DNA of 64,000 bases from Poriferisodalis sp965116715 (GCA_965116715.1 OZ220724.1:3534001-3598000), one strand, 5' to 3'; shown: positions 23,646-36,908, counted from the first letter of the stretch. Numbers and translations are program-made. Notes: generated by a model from the sequence alone, not told the origin.

Positions 23646-24634
23646 TGCGACACTTCCTGGAAGTCGACGACCTGTCCCCGGACGAGCTGCGCTCGGTGCT
23701 TGACGCCTCGTCGCGTCCTGCCGCCGGCGCGCCTGCAGCGCTGGAAGGCCAGGGCGTCGCTTTGGTGTTCGAGAAGGCCTCGAATCGCACACGCAACTCG
23801 ATGGAGATGGCCGTGCGCCAGCTCGGCGGTCACCCCGTCTATATCCGACCTGAAGAGGTCGGGATGGATGTTCGCGAGTCGGCGGAGGACATCGTGCGCA
23901 CGCTGGCCTGCTACCACGCGATCGTCGCCGCTCGCGTCTTCCGGCACAGCCATCTGGAGCGGATGGCGGCATGCGAGGTGGCGCCGGTCGTCAACCTGCT
24001 GTCCGATGACGCCCATCCTTGCCAGGCGCTTGCAGACCTGCTCACCATCTCGCAGTGCATCGGGCTCGAGCGCACCGGCCGTGTGGCGTTCATCGGCGAC
24101 GCCAACAACGTATGGCGTTCGCTTGCGATCGGCTGCGCCATGCTGGGGATCGAGAGTTCGCTGGCAGTGCCGCCGAGCTATGCGCCCGCCGCCGAGACGC
24201 TCGCTCGACTCGATTCGTTCCCGGGCGGGTGCACCGTCACCGACGACCCTGCCGAAGCCGTCAAGGGTGCCGACGTGGTCTGCACCGACGTGTGGACCTC
24301 CATGGGCCAAGAGGATGAGCAGGCCGAGCGGGTTGCTTCGTTCGGCCCCTATCAGGTCACCGCAGAGCTGATGTCTCGCGCTGCAGACGGGGCGATCTTT
24401 CTGCACTGCCTGCCCGCACACCGAGGCGAGGAGGTGACCGCGGAGGTCATCGACGGTCCGGCGAGCAGGGTGTGGCAGCAGGCCGAGAATCGGATGCACG
24501 CCGCGCGGGGCCTGCTGGCTTTCCTGATGGGCACAGCGCCGCATAGAGCGGCGTCAGAAGGCACAGCGCCGCATAGAGCGGCGTCAGAAGGCACAGCGCC
24601 GCATAGAGCGGCGTCAGAAGGCACGACGTCATGA
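23645..24634 (+). CDS. argF: Ornithine carbamoyltransferase with repetitive C-terminal tail
   Basis: 329-residue transferase making citrulline from ornithine and carbamoyl phosphate. The carbamoyl-phosphate loop is ASNRTRNSMEMAV (usual form STRTR), with HPCQALADLLT, the ornithine loop VWTSMGQE and HCLPAHRGEEV. The normal enzyme ends near RGLLAFLMG; a further 33 residues come from three in-frame copies of a 30-bp repeat, coding GTAPHRAASE each time. The stop overlaps argR (ATGA). The tail is probably disordered and of recent origin. Confidence 0.95.
   Translation: MRHFLEVDDLSPDELRSVLDASSRPAAGAPAALEGQGVALVFEKASNRTRNSMEMAVRQLGGHPVYIRPEEVGMDVRESAEDIVRTLACYHAIVAARVFRHSHLERMAACEVAPVVNLLSDDAHPCQALADLLTISQCIGLERTGRVAFIGDANNVWRSLAIGCAMLGIESSLAVPPSYAPAAETLARLDSFPGGCTVTDDPAEAVKGADVVCTDVWTSMGQEDEQAERVASFGPYQVTAELMSRAADGAIFLHCLPAHRGEEVTAEVIDGPASRVWQQAENRMHAARGLLAFLMGTAPHRAASEGTAPHRAASEGTAPHRAASEGTTS
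24531..24620 (+). repeat. Three tandem 30-bp repeats in the 3' end of argF
   Basis: Three identical copies at 24531-24560, 24561-24590 and 24591-24620. Each contains a hairpin arm pair, GCCGC-ATAGA-GCGGC. Being 30 bp, the unit keeps the argF frame. They end 11 nt before the argR start codon, so the hairpins could affect argR translation or mRNA stability. Identity between copies suggests recent expansion. Confidence 0.95.
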
Positions 24635-25092
24635 GCACGAAGGCGCAGCGGCAGCATCTCATCCGCGAACTGCTGGCCAGCCACGAGATCGCCAGCCAGG
24701 CGCAGCTGGTCGGTCTGCTGGCAGAGCGTTCGGTGGAGGTCACCCAGGCGACGGTCTGCCGCGACCTGGATGAATTGGGCGTCGCCAAGATGCGCACTGC
24801 AGGGCGCACCGTCTACGCGGTGCCCGAAGCCGACGCGCCGGAGACGCTGCCGTCCAACACGCTGCGGCGAGTGTTCTCCGATTGGGTGCTCGAGGTGCGC
24901 TCTTCGCAGAACATCGTGGTGCTGCGCACGCCGCCGGGTTCAGCCCACGTTGTGGCCTCGGCCATCGACCGCAGCGCATTCGACGGCGTGGTCGGCACCG
25001 TGGCGGGAGATGACACGCTGTTCATCGTGGCCACCGAGGAACTCGGCGGCCTTGCCGTGGCCGCGCACTGCCGCGATCTGGCGGACTTGTGA
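24631..25092 (+). CDS. argR: Arginine repressor
   Basis: 153-residue transcription factor that binds ARG boxes when arginine is present. The N-terminal winged helix (about 1-70) includes RQHLIRELLASHEIASQAQL and VTQATVCRDLDELGVAKM; the C-terminal arginine-binding oligomer domain includes NIVVLRTPPGSAHVVASAID and VVGTVAGDDTLFIVA. It is placed inside the operon it probably controls, translated by overlap with argF. The candidate operator is before argC. Confidence 0.96.
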   Translation: MSTKAQRQHLIRELLASHEIASQAQLVGLLAERSVEVTQATVCRDLDELGVAKMRTAGRTVYAVPEADAPETLPSNTLRRVFSDWVLEVRSSQNIVVLRTPPGSAHVVASAIDRSAFDGVVGTVAGDDTLFIVATEELGGLAVAAHCRDLADL

Positions 25093-25104
25093 GGATGCTG
25101 TCCC

Positions 25105-26607
25105 GTGGGTGCTGACGACGCATCTCCCGACGGCGCGCCTGGCGCGGGCACCCCTGCTGAGGGAGGATCCGCGCCGCCGACCGGCACGTCTCGAACCGGC
25201 CCTGCCACGCTGTGGCATGGGCGGTTGGCTGGCGCGCCCGCGGAGGCCCTGGCCGCGCTCAACGACTCCCTGCCGTTCGACCAGCGCATGTTCGCCGAGG
25301 ACATCGCCGCGTCGCAGGCGCACGTGTCGATGCTGGCCGCTGCCGGCCTGCTGTCCGGCGACGAGCGTGACGGCATCATCGCAGCGCTCGACGAGGTGCG
25401 CAGCGAGATCGCTGACGGCCGGATGGTCTGGGCGTCGACCGACGAGGACATTCACACCGCCGTCGAGCGCCGGGCGACCGAGCTCTGTGCAGCCGCGGCC
25501 AAGATGCACACCGGTCGCAGCCGCAACGACCAGGTTGCCACCGACCTGCGCCTGTGGACCCGCAGCGCCATCGACGAGCTGACCGGATTGCTGCTGGGGC
25601 TGGCAAGCACGCTCGCCGGCCGGGCCCATGAGGCACATGCTGCAGGTGTGCGCCTGCCCGGCTACACCCATCTGCAGCAGGCGCAGCCGGTGGGGCTCGC
25701 CCACCACCTGGCCGCGCACGCGTGGGCACTGCTGCGAGATGTCGAGCGCCTCGGCGATGCCCGGCGCCGCACTGACGTCTCGCCGCTCGGCGCCGGCGCG
25801 CTCGCAGGCTCGACACTGCCGCTGGACCCGGCCGCGGTAGCCGCGGATCTCGGGTTCGCAGCGGTGTTCGAGAACTCGCTCGACGCGGTCAGCGACCGCG
25901 ACTTCGTTGCCGACACCCTGTTCGCGTTGGCGATGTCGGGAGTCCACCTGTCCCGCCTGGGCGAGGAAGTGATCCTGTGGGCGAGCGCCGAGTTCGGATT
26001 TGTGAGGCTCGACGATGCCTTCGCAACCGGCTCGTCGATGATGCCGCAGAAGAAGAACCCCGATGTCGCGGAGCTGGCACGCGGCAAGGCCGGCCGGTTG
26101 ATCGGCCACGTGACCGGTCTGCTGGCGACGCTCAAGGGACTCCCACTCGCCTACAACAAGGATCTCCAGGAAGACAAGGAACCGCTGTTCGATGCGGTCG
26201 ACACCGTACGAGCCGTGGCTCTGGCCTTTGACGGCTTGTTGCAGACGGTCGAATTCGATGCGGACGCGATGGCGGCCGGCGCCGACGACCCCTTCGCTGC
26301 GGCGACTGATCTGGCCGAATGGCTGGTGGCACGCGGCACTGCGTTTCGCACTGCGCATGAAGTCGTCGCCGGACTCGTGCGCCAGGCGCTCGACGCCCCC
26401 GATGCGGAGTCGCGTCGCAGCCGGCTGGCGGAGCTGGTGGCCGCTCACCCTGATCTCGGCTCGGAGGCTGCCGCGCTGCTCACGCCCGGGTCGGCGCACT
26501 TCAGCCGGAACACGCCAGGTGCGGGCGGTCCTGATGCCGTAGCGATCCAGCTCGAGCGTCTCGACGTTGCGCTCGCCTCTGCCCGCAACCCTCAAGACAG
26601 CCGCTGA
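25105..26607 (+). CDS. argH: Argininosuccinate lyase
   Basis: 500-residue lyase that splits argininosuccinate into arginine and fumarate. The superfamily signature GSSMMPQKKNPDVAELARGK is intact, with HTGRSRNDQVATDLRLW and GYTHLQQAQPVGLAHHL. The N-terminus carries about 30 extra Gly/Pro/Ala-rich residues before LWHGRLAGAP; GTG 25105 is the best start, and no in-frame ATG is seen until the MFAED segment. It lies 12 nt after argR. argG, which normally precedes it, is missing. Confidence 0.96.
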   Translation: MGADDASPDGAPGAGTPAEGGSAPPTGTSRTGPATLWHGRLAGAPAEALAALNDSLPFDQRMFAEDIAASQAHVSMLAAAGLLSGDERDGIIAALDEVRSEIADGRMVWASTDEDIHTAVERRATELCAAAAKMHTGRSRNDQVATDLRLWTRSAIDELTGLLLGLASTLAGRAHEAHAAGVRLPGYTHLQQAQPVGLAHHLAAHAWALLRDVERLGDARRRTDVSPLGAGALAGSTLPLDPAAVAADLGFAAVFENSLDAVSDRDFVADTLFALAMSGVHLSRLGEEVILWASAEFGFVRLDDAFATGSSMMPQKKNPDVAELARGKAGRLIGHVTGLLATLKGLPLAYNKDLQEDKEPLFDAVDTVRAVALAFDGLLQTVEFDADAMAAGADDPFAAATDLAEWLVARGTAFRTAHEVVAGLVRQALDAPDAESRRSRLAELVAAHPDLGSEAAALLTPGSAHFSRNTPGAGGPDAVAIQLERLDVALASARNPQDSR

Positions 26608-27206
26608 TGCGCCGAGCGGGTGATCCGCTGCCGCCGTCGTTCTATGAGCGCTCGGCAACCGACGTCGCACCCGACCTGATCGGCAAGCTGCTGGTGCACG
26701 ACGACGGCACGTTGCGTGCGGGTCGCATCGTGGAGGTCGAGGCCTACCGGGGCGATGGCGACCCGGCAGCACATTCCCGCAGCGGTCCGACGGCCCGCAA
26801 CGCCTCGGTGTTCGGGCCGCCGGGCCGCCTGTACGTGTACCTGATCTACGGCATGCACTGGTGTGCGAACGCGGTGTGCGCCCCCGCGGGCGTCGGAGAT
26901 GCAGTGCTCGTTCGGGCGCTCGAGCCGGTCCACGGCGTGGAGCACATGGTTGCCCGCCGCAGCCGAACGCGGCGACGCACCGGCTGCCGTGACTTGTGCT
27001 CGGGCCCGGCCAAGCTGACAGAGGCTCTCGGCATCGACGGCGTCCACGATGGCTGCGACGTCACCACTGCCGGCGGGATCAGCATCTGCGACGACGGCCG
27101 GGTGCCGGCCGAGGTGACACAGGCCACACGCATCGGCATCAGCCGCGGCACCGAGCTTCCGTGGCGCTTCTACGACGCCAGCAGCGCCCACGTGAGCCGG
27201 CGATGA
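26607..27206 (+). CDS. mpg: DNA-3-methyladenine glycosylase (AAG/Mpg type)
   Basis: 199-residue base-excision repair enzyme of the alkyladenine DNA glycosylase family, removing alkylated purines. Clear family segments are DVAPDLIGKLLVHDD, IVEVEAYRGDGDPAAHS (the Glu activates water), YVYLIYGMHWCANAVC and CSGPAKLTEALGID. Its start overlaps the argH stop by one base and its stop overlaps the NUDIX gene, so it appears to be transcribed with the arg operon. Confidence 0.94.
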   Translation: MRRAGDPLPPSFYERSATDVAPDLIGKLLVHDDGTLRAGRIVEVEAYRGDGDPAAHSRSGPTARNASVFGPPGRLYVYLIYGMHWCANAVCAPAGVGDAVLVRALEPVHGVEHMVARRSRTRRRTGCRDLCSGPAKLTEALGIDGVHDGCDVTTAGGISICDDGRVPAEVTQATRIGISRGTELPWRFYDASSAHVSRR

Positions 27207-27838
27207 ACTCGCAACCGGAGCGTGCCGGATTTGCCGGGCTCGCCGGCGTCGAGGGCCGGCCCGACGATCTCGCGGCCGCGACTGCGTCGGTTTGGGCCTT
27301 TGCCCCGCGTGACCGGATTCAGGCCGTCCACCGCCGTCGATTGCTGGGCTTTGCCGCCCGTCACCCCGATGCGCTGCACCGATCGTGCGAAGCAGGGCAC
27401 CTGACGGCATCTGCGTGGGTGGTGAACCACGACGCAACCCAGGGACTGGTGCTGCTGCATCGCAAGATCGGCCGCTGGCTCCAGCCGGGCGGCCACGCAG
27501 ACGGCGAGGGCTGCCTGGCGGCGGTTGCCTTGCGCGAAGCCACCGAGGAGACCGGCATCGACGGTCTGCAGGTCTGGACAGCGCCGGTCGACATTGACGT
27601 GCACTTGTTCGTCAACCGCAGGCGCACCGAGCCTGACCACCTCCACTTCGACGTGCGCTTCCTCGTCTGCGCGCCCCGGAATGCGGCCCCGAGCGGCAAC
27701 CACGAATCCGAAGAGCTGACCTGGGTGGCTCGCGACCAGCTGGACGAGCCCGAGCTGGGACTCGACGCCAGCACCCGCCGGCTGGCTCGATACGGCTTCG
27801 ATCTCGCCCGCACCGTGGCGGCACACCACGACCGGTAG
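27203..27838 (+). CDS. NUDIX hydrolase
   Basis: 211-residue Mg-dependent nucleoside diphosphate-X hydrolase. The Nudix helix is seen in GEGCLAAVALREATEETGI. The catalytic REATEE glutamates are intact, but the upstream Glu of the consensus GX5EX7REUXEE is displaced by one residue. The N-terminal 60 residues form an added helical part. Substrate unknown; a house-cleaning role beside the DNA glycosylase is reasonable. The start ATG overlaps the mpg stop (ATGA). Confidence 0.88.
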   Translation: MNSQPERAGFAGLAGVEGRPDDLAAATASVWAFAPRDRIQAVHRRRLLGFAARHPDALHRSCEAGHLTASAWVVNHDATQGLVLLHRKIGRWLQPGGHADGEGCLAAVALREATEETGIDGLQVWTAPVDIDVHLFVNRRRTEPDHLHFDVRFLVCAPRNAAPSGNHESEELTWVARDQLDEPELGLDASTRRLARYGFDLARTVAAHHDR

Positions 27839-27871
27839 CTGAGCGCTGCCGGCTCGGGCGGGCGCGGCGCA

Positions 27872-27877
27872 TACGGT
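27872..27877 (+). promoter_or_regulatory. Leaderless -10 box
   Basis: TACGGT ends 6 nt before GTG 27884. GGTGAGG also overlaps this region and could act as a weak ribosome-binding site if transcription starts upstream. Confidence 0.4.
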
Positions 27878-27883
27878 GAGGTC

Positions 27884-28132
27884 GTGCGCGAGGTGCTGCT
27901 GCTGGTCGAGAACGTCGTCCTGTTGCTCTGCGGTCTGGTAGCGGGGTGGATCGCCGTCACCTTCCTGCCCGGATCGGTGCTGCCCCCGGTCGCCGTCACC
28001 CTGGTCCTGGCTGCGGGCGGCCGGCTGCTGTTCAACGGCACGTTCTGGACTGCAGGAGTCGGCTTCGTCATTGCAGGAATCGCCGGTGCCGGGTTCTACA
28101 TCGCCGATGCGGTGACGTCGCTCGGCGGATAG
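27884..28132 (+). CDS. Small membrane protein, unknown
   Basis: 82 residues with about three hydrophobic segments (VLLLVENVVLLLCGLVAGWI, VAVTLVLAAGG, GVGFVIAGIAGAGFYIADAV), so an inner-membrane protein. I recognise no family. It starts with GTG, has its own possible leaderless promoter, and precedes another small membrane protein and the ABC exporter. A function linked to the exporter is possible but not shown. Confidence 0.6.
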   Translation: MREVLLLVENVVLLLCGLVAGWIAVTFLPGSVLPPVAVTLVLAAGGRLLFNGTFWTAGVGFVIAGIAGAGFYIADAVTSLGG

Positions 28133-28173
28133 GGGCTGGGCCCCCGCTGCCCATTCGCACGCGACAGCACCGG

Positions 28174-28179
28174 TAGCGT
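28174..28179 (+). promoter_or_regulatory. Leaderless -10 box
   Basis: TAGCGT ends 6 nt before GTG 28186, the first gene of the small-protein/ABC exporter unit. Confidence 0.45.
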
Positions 28180-28185
28180 GACCGG

Positions 28186-28410
28186 GTGGATTTCGGCGCT
28201 GTGCTGATCGTGGCAGTCGCTGTGGCGGCGCTGATCATGGCCGGCGGAATCGTCGATGTGCTGCGACTCGGCCGAGATCGCTTCGGGGCGGCCGGCAAGC
28301 GTCGTTGGCATTGGGTATTGCTGATCATCTACAGCGGCCCCCTGGGCGTCCTGCTGTACGCGGCTGCGGTCCGGCCCCAGGTCATCCATCCCGAGCGCTA
28401 CGCCGAATGA
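28186..28410 (+). CDS. Small two-helix membrane protein (PLDc_N-like)
   Basis: 74 residues: an N-terminal membrane helix (LIVAVAVAALIMAGGIV), a basic loop, then HWVLLIIYSGPLGVLLYAAA and a short tail. The W-x-LLIIYSGPLGVLLY segment resembles the PLDc_N-type small membrane domain. The stop overlaps the ATP-binding gene as ATGA, so it is translated with the exporter and may be an accessory subunit. Start GTG 28186. Confidence 0.65.
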   Translation: MDFGAVLIVAVAVAALIMAGGIVDVLRLGRDRFGAAGKRRWHWVLLIIYSGPLGVLLYAAAVRPQVIHPERYAE

Positions 28411-29384
28411 TCGCCGACGCAGATCTGACTATCGAGGTCAGCCAGCTCACCAAGCGTTACGGAGAACTCGAGGCCGTCACCGGCGTCGACCTGACGGTCG
28501 CCAGCGGTGAAGTGGTCGCCTTCCTGGGCCCCAACGGAGCCGGCAAGACCACCACCGTCGAGATTCTCGAGGGCTTGCGCACCCGGACATCGGGCGACGT
28601 GCGCGTGCTGGGCACCGATCCAGCCCGGGCGACCGCTGAGTGGCGTGAGCGCATCGGGGTGGTCTTGCAGGGCGCCAAGCACGAAGGCGACTTCACTGCC
28701 GCAGAGATCGTGACGATGTGGTCCGCCTACTACCGCTCGCCCCGCAGGGTGAGCGAAGTGCTCGAACTCGTGGGTCTCGGCGATGCTGCCGGTACCCGAA
28801 CTCGGCGCCTGTCCGGCGGCCAGCAGCAGCGCCTGGCAGTGGCGCTGGCGCTCGTTGGCGATCCCGAGCTGGTCTTCCTGGATGAGCCGACCACCGGCTT
28901 CGACCCGGCCGCTCGCCGCGAGGCCTGGGAGACCATCGGCGGCCTGCGCTCGCTGGGAGTGACGGTCATGCTGACCACTCACTACATGGACGAGGCCGAT
29001 CACCTCGCTGATCGCATCGTGGTCATCTCGCGCGGGCAGATCGTGGCCGATGGCACCGCCGCGGAACTCGCCAGACATGTCGCGATGCCGACGCGCATCA
29101 GCTGGGACGCCGCACAGCTCGGCCGCGACGAGCTTCCCCCCGGACTGCGAGAGCTGCTGGACCCTGGCGAAACGTCCCCCTCAGCAGATCCGCTGCCGAA
29201 GCCCGCAGGCGTCGAAGAGCGCCCCGTCATCGCCACTCAGGATGTCGACGCTGTCGTCCGGCGGCTGCTCGCGGCGGCGCAGGGCGCCGGCACGCGCTTG
29301 GATTCGCTCGCCGTGCGGCCGCCGACGCTCGAGGACACCTACCTGGCGCTCACCGGAGAACTCTCGACGGGAGCCGGTTCGTGA
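28407..29384 (+). CDS. ABC transporter ATP-binding protein (DrrA-like exporter)
   Basis: 325-residue ATPase of an ABC-2 type exporter. Walker A is GPNGAGKTTT, the Q-loop VVLQGAKHEG, signature LSGGQQQRL, Walker B LVFLDEPTTGFDP, and the switch His is in TTHYMDEADH. A C-terminal extension of about 90 residues is common in DrrA-like proteins. It partners the permease that overlaps its stop. Relatives export drugs, lipids or polyketides; the cargo here is unknown. Confidence 0.93.
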   Translation: MIADADLTIEVSQLTKRYGELEAVTGVDLTVASGEVVAFLGPNGAGKTTTVEILEGLRTRTSGDVRVLGTDPARATAEWRERIGVVLQGAKHEGDFTAAEIVTMWSAYYRSPRRVSEVLELVGLGDAAGTRTRRLSGGQQQRLAVALALVGDPELVFLDEPTTGFDPAARREAWETIGGLRSLGVTVMLTTHYMDEADHLADRIVVISRGQIVADGTAAELARHVAMPTRISWDAAQLGRDELPPGLRELLDPGETSPSADPLPKPAGVEERPVIATQDVDAVVRRLLAAAQGAGTRLDSLAVRPPTLEDTYLALTGELSTGAGS

Positions 29385-30154
29385 GAACTCTGCGTCAACT
29401 CCGCAGTGAGGCCAGGTTCAGCTTGCTGAGCTTCCGGCGCAGCCCGGCAGCCACGTTCTTCACGTTGGCACTGCCGCTCATCTTTCTGGTGATCTTCACG
29501 TCGATCTTCGGCAACCAGACGGTCGGTCCTCCCGGGGAGGAAGTCCGGGTCGCGACGATGTATGTGCCCGGCATCCTGGCTTTGGCGCTGGTCTCTGCGA
29601 CGTTCATGAACCAGGCCATCTTCGTCGTCGTCAGGCGCGAGAGCGGTGTGCTCAAGGCCATGCGGGCGACACCGCTGCCGCCGTGGGTCTACGTGGGCGG
29701 CTCGGTCGCGTCGTCGCTGGTGCTGACTGCTGTGATGGCGGCGCTGGTCATGGGCATCGGACGTGTCGCCTACGGCGTCGAGATCCAGGCAGCGGCCTTG
29801 CCGAGCCTGTTGATCACACTGGTGCTCGGAGCGGCCGCATTCTCCGCGCTGGGCCTGGCGATCACGTGCGTCTGCCCCAGCGAGCAGGCGGCACCGGCGA
29901 TCACCAACATGTGCGTGCTGCCGATCTACTTCGTGTCCGACGTGTTCATCATCCTGGAGGACGCGCCGCGTTGGATGAGCCTCGTCGGTGACATCTTCCC
30001 GATCAAGCACCTCGCCCATGCGCTCGGGCACACCTTCGACCCGTTCGCGGACGGTGTGCCGATGCCGGCAGGCAATTTCCTGGTGATGGCGGCTTGGGGC
30101 ACGTTCGGCGCGCTCGCCGCAGCGCGATACTTCCGCTGGACCCCCCGCAACTGA
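29381..30154 (+). CDS. ABC-2 type transporter permease
   Basis: 257-residue membrane subunit with about six transmembrane segments, for example AATFFTLALPLIFLVIFTSI, VYVGGSVASSLVLTAVMAAL and SLLITLVLGAAAFSALGLAI, and the ABC-2 feature APAITNMCVLPIYFVSDVF. GTG 29381 overlaps the ATPase stop (GTGA). Together with the ATPase it would form a homodimeric exporter. A tandem hairpin repeat lies 50 nt downstream. Confidence 0.9.
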   Translation: MRTLRQLRSEARFSLLSFRRSPAATFFTLALPLIFLVIFTSIFGNQTVGPPGEEVRVATMYVPGILALALVSATFMNQAIFVVVRRESGVLKAMRATPLPPWVYVGGSVASSLVLTAVMAALVMGIGRVAYGVEIQAAALPSLLITLVLGAAAFSALGLAITCVCPSEQAAPAITNMCVLPIYFVSDVFIILEDAPRWMSLVGDIFPIKHLAHALGHTFDPFADGVPMPAGNFLVMAAWGTFGALAAARYFRWTPRN

Positions 30155-30203
30155 CCGGGGCGCCACTCTGTGGCCGTCTCGCGTGGCCAGTCGGGCCGAC
30201 GTG

Positions 30204-30271
30204 CTGTCGCGCCGCAGCTGTGCTGCGGGCGAACTGACTGTCGCGCCGCAGCCGTGCTGCGGGCAAACTAA
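30204..30271 (+). repeat. Two tandem 34-bp hairpin repeats before tyrS
   Basis: Copies at 30204-30237 and 30238-30271 differ at three positions. Each contains CCGCAG-n5-CTGCGG, a 6-bp stem. The second copy ends 4 nt before the tyrS start codon and carries CAAACT, which ends 6 nt before GTG 30276 and could be a leaderless -10 box. The repeats may end the ABC transcript, regulate tyrS, or both. Confidence 0.9.
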
Positions 30272-30275
30272 CCCA

Positions 30276-31547
30276 GTGGATGTCCTGGCTGATCTTGAGG
30301 CGCGTGGTCTGATCCATCAGACCACCGACCGCCAGGCGCTTGCGAAGCGCCTGGAGAGCGGCCCGATCACGGTCTATTGCGGTTTCGATCCCACAGCCGC
30401 CAGCCTCCACGTGGGCAACCTCATGGGACTGCTGACGCTGCGCCGGCTGCAGCTGGGCGGCCATCGCCCGATCGCCCTCGCCGGCGGGGCGACCGGCATG
30501 ATCGGCGATCCCAGCGAACGCTCAGCCGAGCGCAGCTTGCTCGATGACCAAGCGCTGGCGCAGAACCTGGAAGGCATCGTGCCGCAGCTGCGCCAGTTCC
30601 TGGACTTTGACGACGGGCCCTACGCGGCGAGGCTGCTGGACAACCGAGCTTGGACCGTCGGCGTGGGCGTCCTCGACTTCCTGCGCGAGGTCGGCAAGCA
30701 CGTCACCGTGCAGCAGATGGTGGGCAAGGAGTCGATTCGCAACCGGCTCGACGACGGCGACGGCCTGTCCTATACCGAGTTCAGCTACATGCTGTTGCAG
30801 GCCTACGACTACTTGTGGCTCGCCGAGAACGTCGAATGCGAGCTGCAGGTCGGCGGATCGGACCAGTGGGGCAACATCGTGCTCGGGATCGACCTGATCC
30901 GGCGACGGCTCGGGCGCGCCGCGCATGCGCTGACCTGGCCGCTGCTGGTGCGACCCGACGGCACCAAGTACGGCAAGACTGCGGGCGGGGAGACGCTCTG
31001 GCTCAGCGCGGAAGCCATGAGCCCGTACCGCTTCTATCAGGCATGGATCGGTGTCGACGATGCCGATGTGGGCAGGCTGCTGCGCCAGCTCACCTTCCTG
31101 GAGATCGACGAAGTACGTGAGATTGCTGCGGGCCATGAGGCCGAGCCGGGCCGGCGCGAGGGCCAGAGACGCCTGGCGTCCGAGATCACCCGCATCGTGC
31201 ACGGCGACGCAGCGGCCACGGCCGCGGCTGGTGCCAGCGAGGTGCTGTTCGGCGGGACGGCGTCGCTGAGCGAAGCATCCGCCTCGGCGCTGGCGTTCGT
31301 GGCTGCAGAGGTCCCGTCGCGCCCGCTGCGAGCGCTTGATGCGCCGGTAGTGGACGTGCTGGTTGATGCCGAATTGGCCCAGAGCCGCAGCGAGGCGCGC
31401 AGGGCCTTGGCCGAGGGCAGCGTGTACATCAACGGGGATCGCACCAGCGATCCCGACCGCCTCGTCGGGTCGAATGACCTGCTGTATGGCCGCTATGTGC
31501 TGCTGCGACGGGGCAAGAAACGCTGGCACGTCGCGACGGCGCCGTGA
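30276..31547 (+). CDS. tyrS: Tyrosyl-tRNA synthetase
   Basis: 423-residue class I synthetase charging tRNA-Tyr. The HIGH-type motif is LHVGN in TAASLHVGNLMGLLTLRRLQ; the KMSKS-type motif is GTKYGKTAGGE; tyrosine recognition is in YTEFSYMLLQAYDY and GGSDQWGNI. A C-terminal S4-like RNA-binding domain (about 355-423) includes AQSRSEARRALAEGSVYINGD. GTG 30276 is the start; the frame is open upstream but covers the tandem repeats. The rRNA operon begins about 60 nt downstream on the same strand. Confidence 0.96.
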   Translation: MDVLADLEARGLIHQTTDRQALAKRLESGPITVYCGFDPTAASLHVGNLMGLLTLRRLQLGGHRPIALAGGATGMIGDPSERSAERSLLDDQALAQNLEGIVPQLRQFLDFDDGPYAARLLDNRAWTVGVGVLDFLREVGKHVTVQQMVGKESIRNRLDDGDGLSYTEFSYMLLQAYDYLWLAENVECELQVGGSDQWGNIVLGIDLIRRRLGRAAHALTWPLLVRPDGTKYGKTAGGETLWLSAEAMSPYRFYQAWIGVDDADVGRLLRQLTFLEIDEVREIAAGHEAEPGRREGQRRLASEITRIVHGDAAATAAAGASEVLFGGTASLSEASASALAFVAAEVPSRPLRALDAPVVDVLVDAELAQSRSEARRALAEGSVYINGDRTSDPDRLVGSNDLLYGRYVLLRRGKKRWHVATAP

Positions 31548-31585
31548 GATTGCCGCGAAAGCACCGAATCCGCCGCTGCAGATGG

Positions 31586-31614
31586 TTGCGGTGGTGGGTT
31601 GCCGCCTGTATTCT
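31586..31614 (+). promoter_or_regulatory. Candidate rRNA operon promoter
   Basis: TTGCGG (31586-31591), a 17-bp spacer, then TATTCT (31609-31614). It is the best spaced pair in the leader, and the hairpin just downstream starts at about the expected +1. The match to consensus is only moderate. Confidence 0.4.
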
Positions 31615-31753
31615 CGTGCGTCCCCCTCACGGGCCGCATTGCGGGTCAGAGGGGGTCCGACACCTCCGGCGGCGTCGCCCGCAGCACTCTTTCGCAGAGC
31701 GCAGCGGCAGACGCCGATCGAGTGTCGGCTGTCGGCGGCTTCGCCTCAGCAGC

Positions 31754-31765
31754 GCTCCTTGACAA
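31754..31765 (+). promoter_or_regulatory. boxA-like antitermination element before 16S
   Basis: GCTCCTTGACAA resembles the rRNA boxA core (GCTCTTTAACA) bound by NusB-S10. A close relative, GCTCTTTGATAA, lies before 23S at 33719-33730, which supports the call. Confidence 0.5.
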
Positions 31766-32037
31766 CAGAACAGAGGACGAAAACGCCAGTGCGGGCGATC
31801 GGCTGCTGGAATCAGCCGCCGGTCGAACCACACAGCCGGTCTTCGGTCTACCCAGATCGGAGGCCAACTTGTTCGTGCCGTCCCATCACGCCCGCCTCGA
31901 GCGGGCCGACATGAGACGGTGCACCAATTCCAGCCAGTTGCTGCCCAGAGAGGGGTCTGCCCCTCAAAGAGCAGCACGGGCTCTTCGATCGTGCCGGTGA
32001 TGGATTGCGGCTCAGCCGTATGGCATCGCAGGCTTGA

Positions 32038-36908
<4,871 letters not shown>

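Larger units (their letters stand above)
31548..32037 (+). other. rRNA operon promoter and leader region
   Basis: 490 bases without a protein gene between tyrS and 16S rRNA. It holds a candidate promoter (31586-31614), a hairpin at the predicted transcript start (31622-31628 with 31649-31655), a boxA-like element (31754-31765) and a perfect 6-bp hairpin, GAGGGG-TCTG-CCCCTC (31950-31965). Short frames here read as noise. Confidence 0.75.

Noticed and set aside
22104..23972. 622-codon frame antisense to argB-argD-argF
   Set aside because: Spans several well-supported sense genes and has low-complexity Arg/His-rich content.
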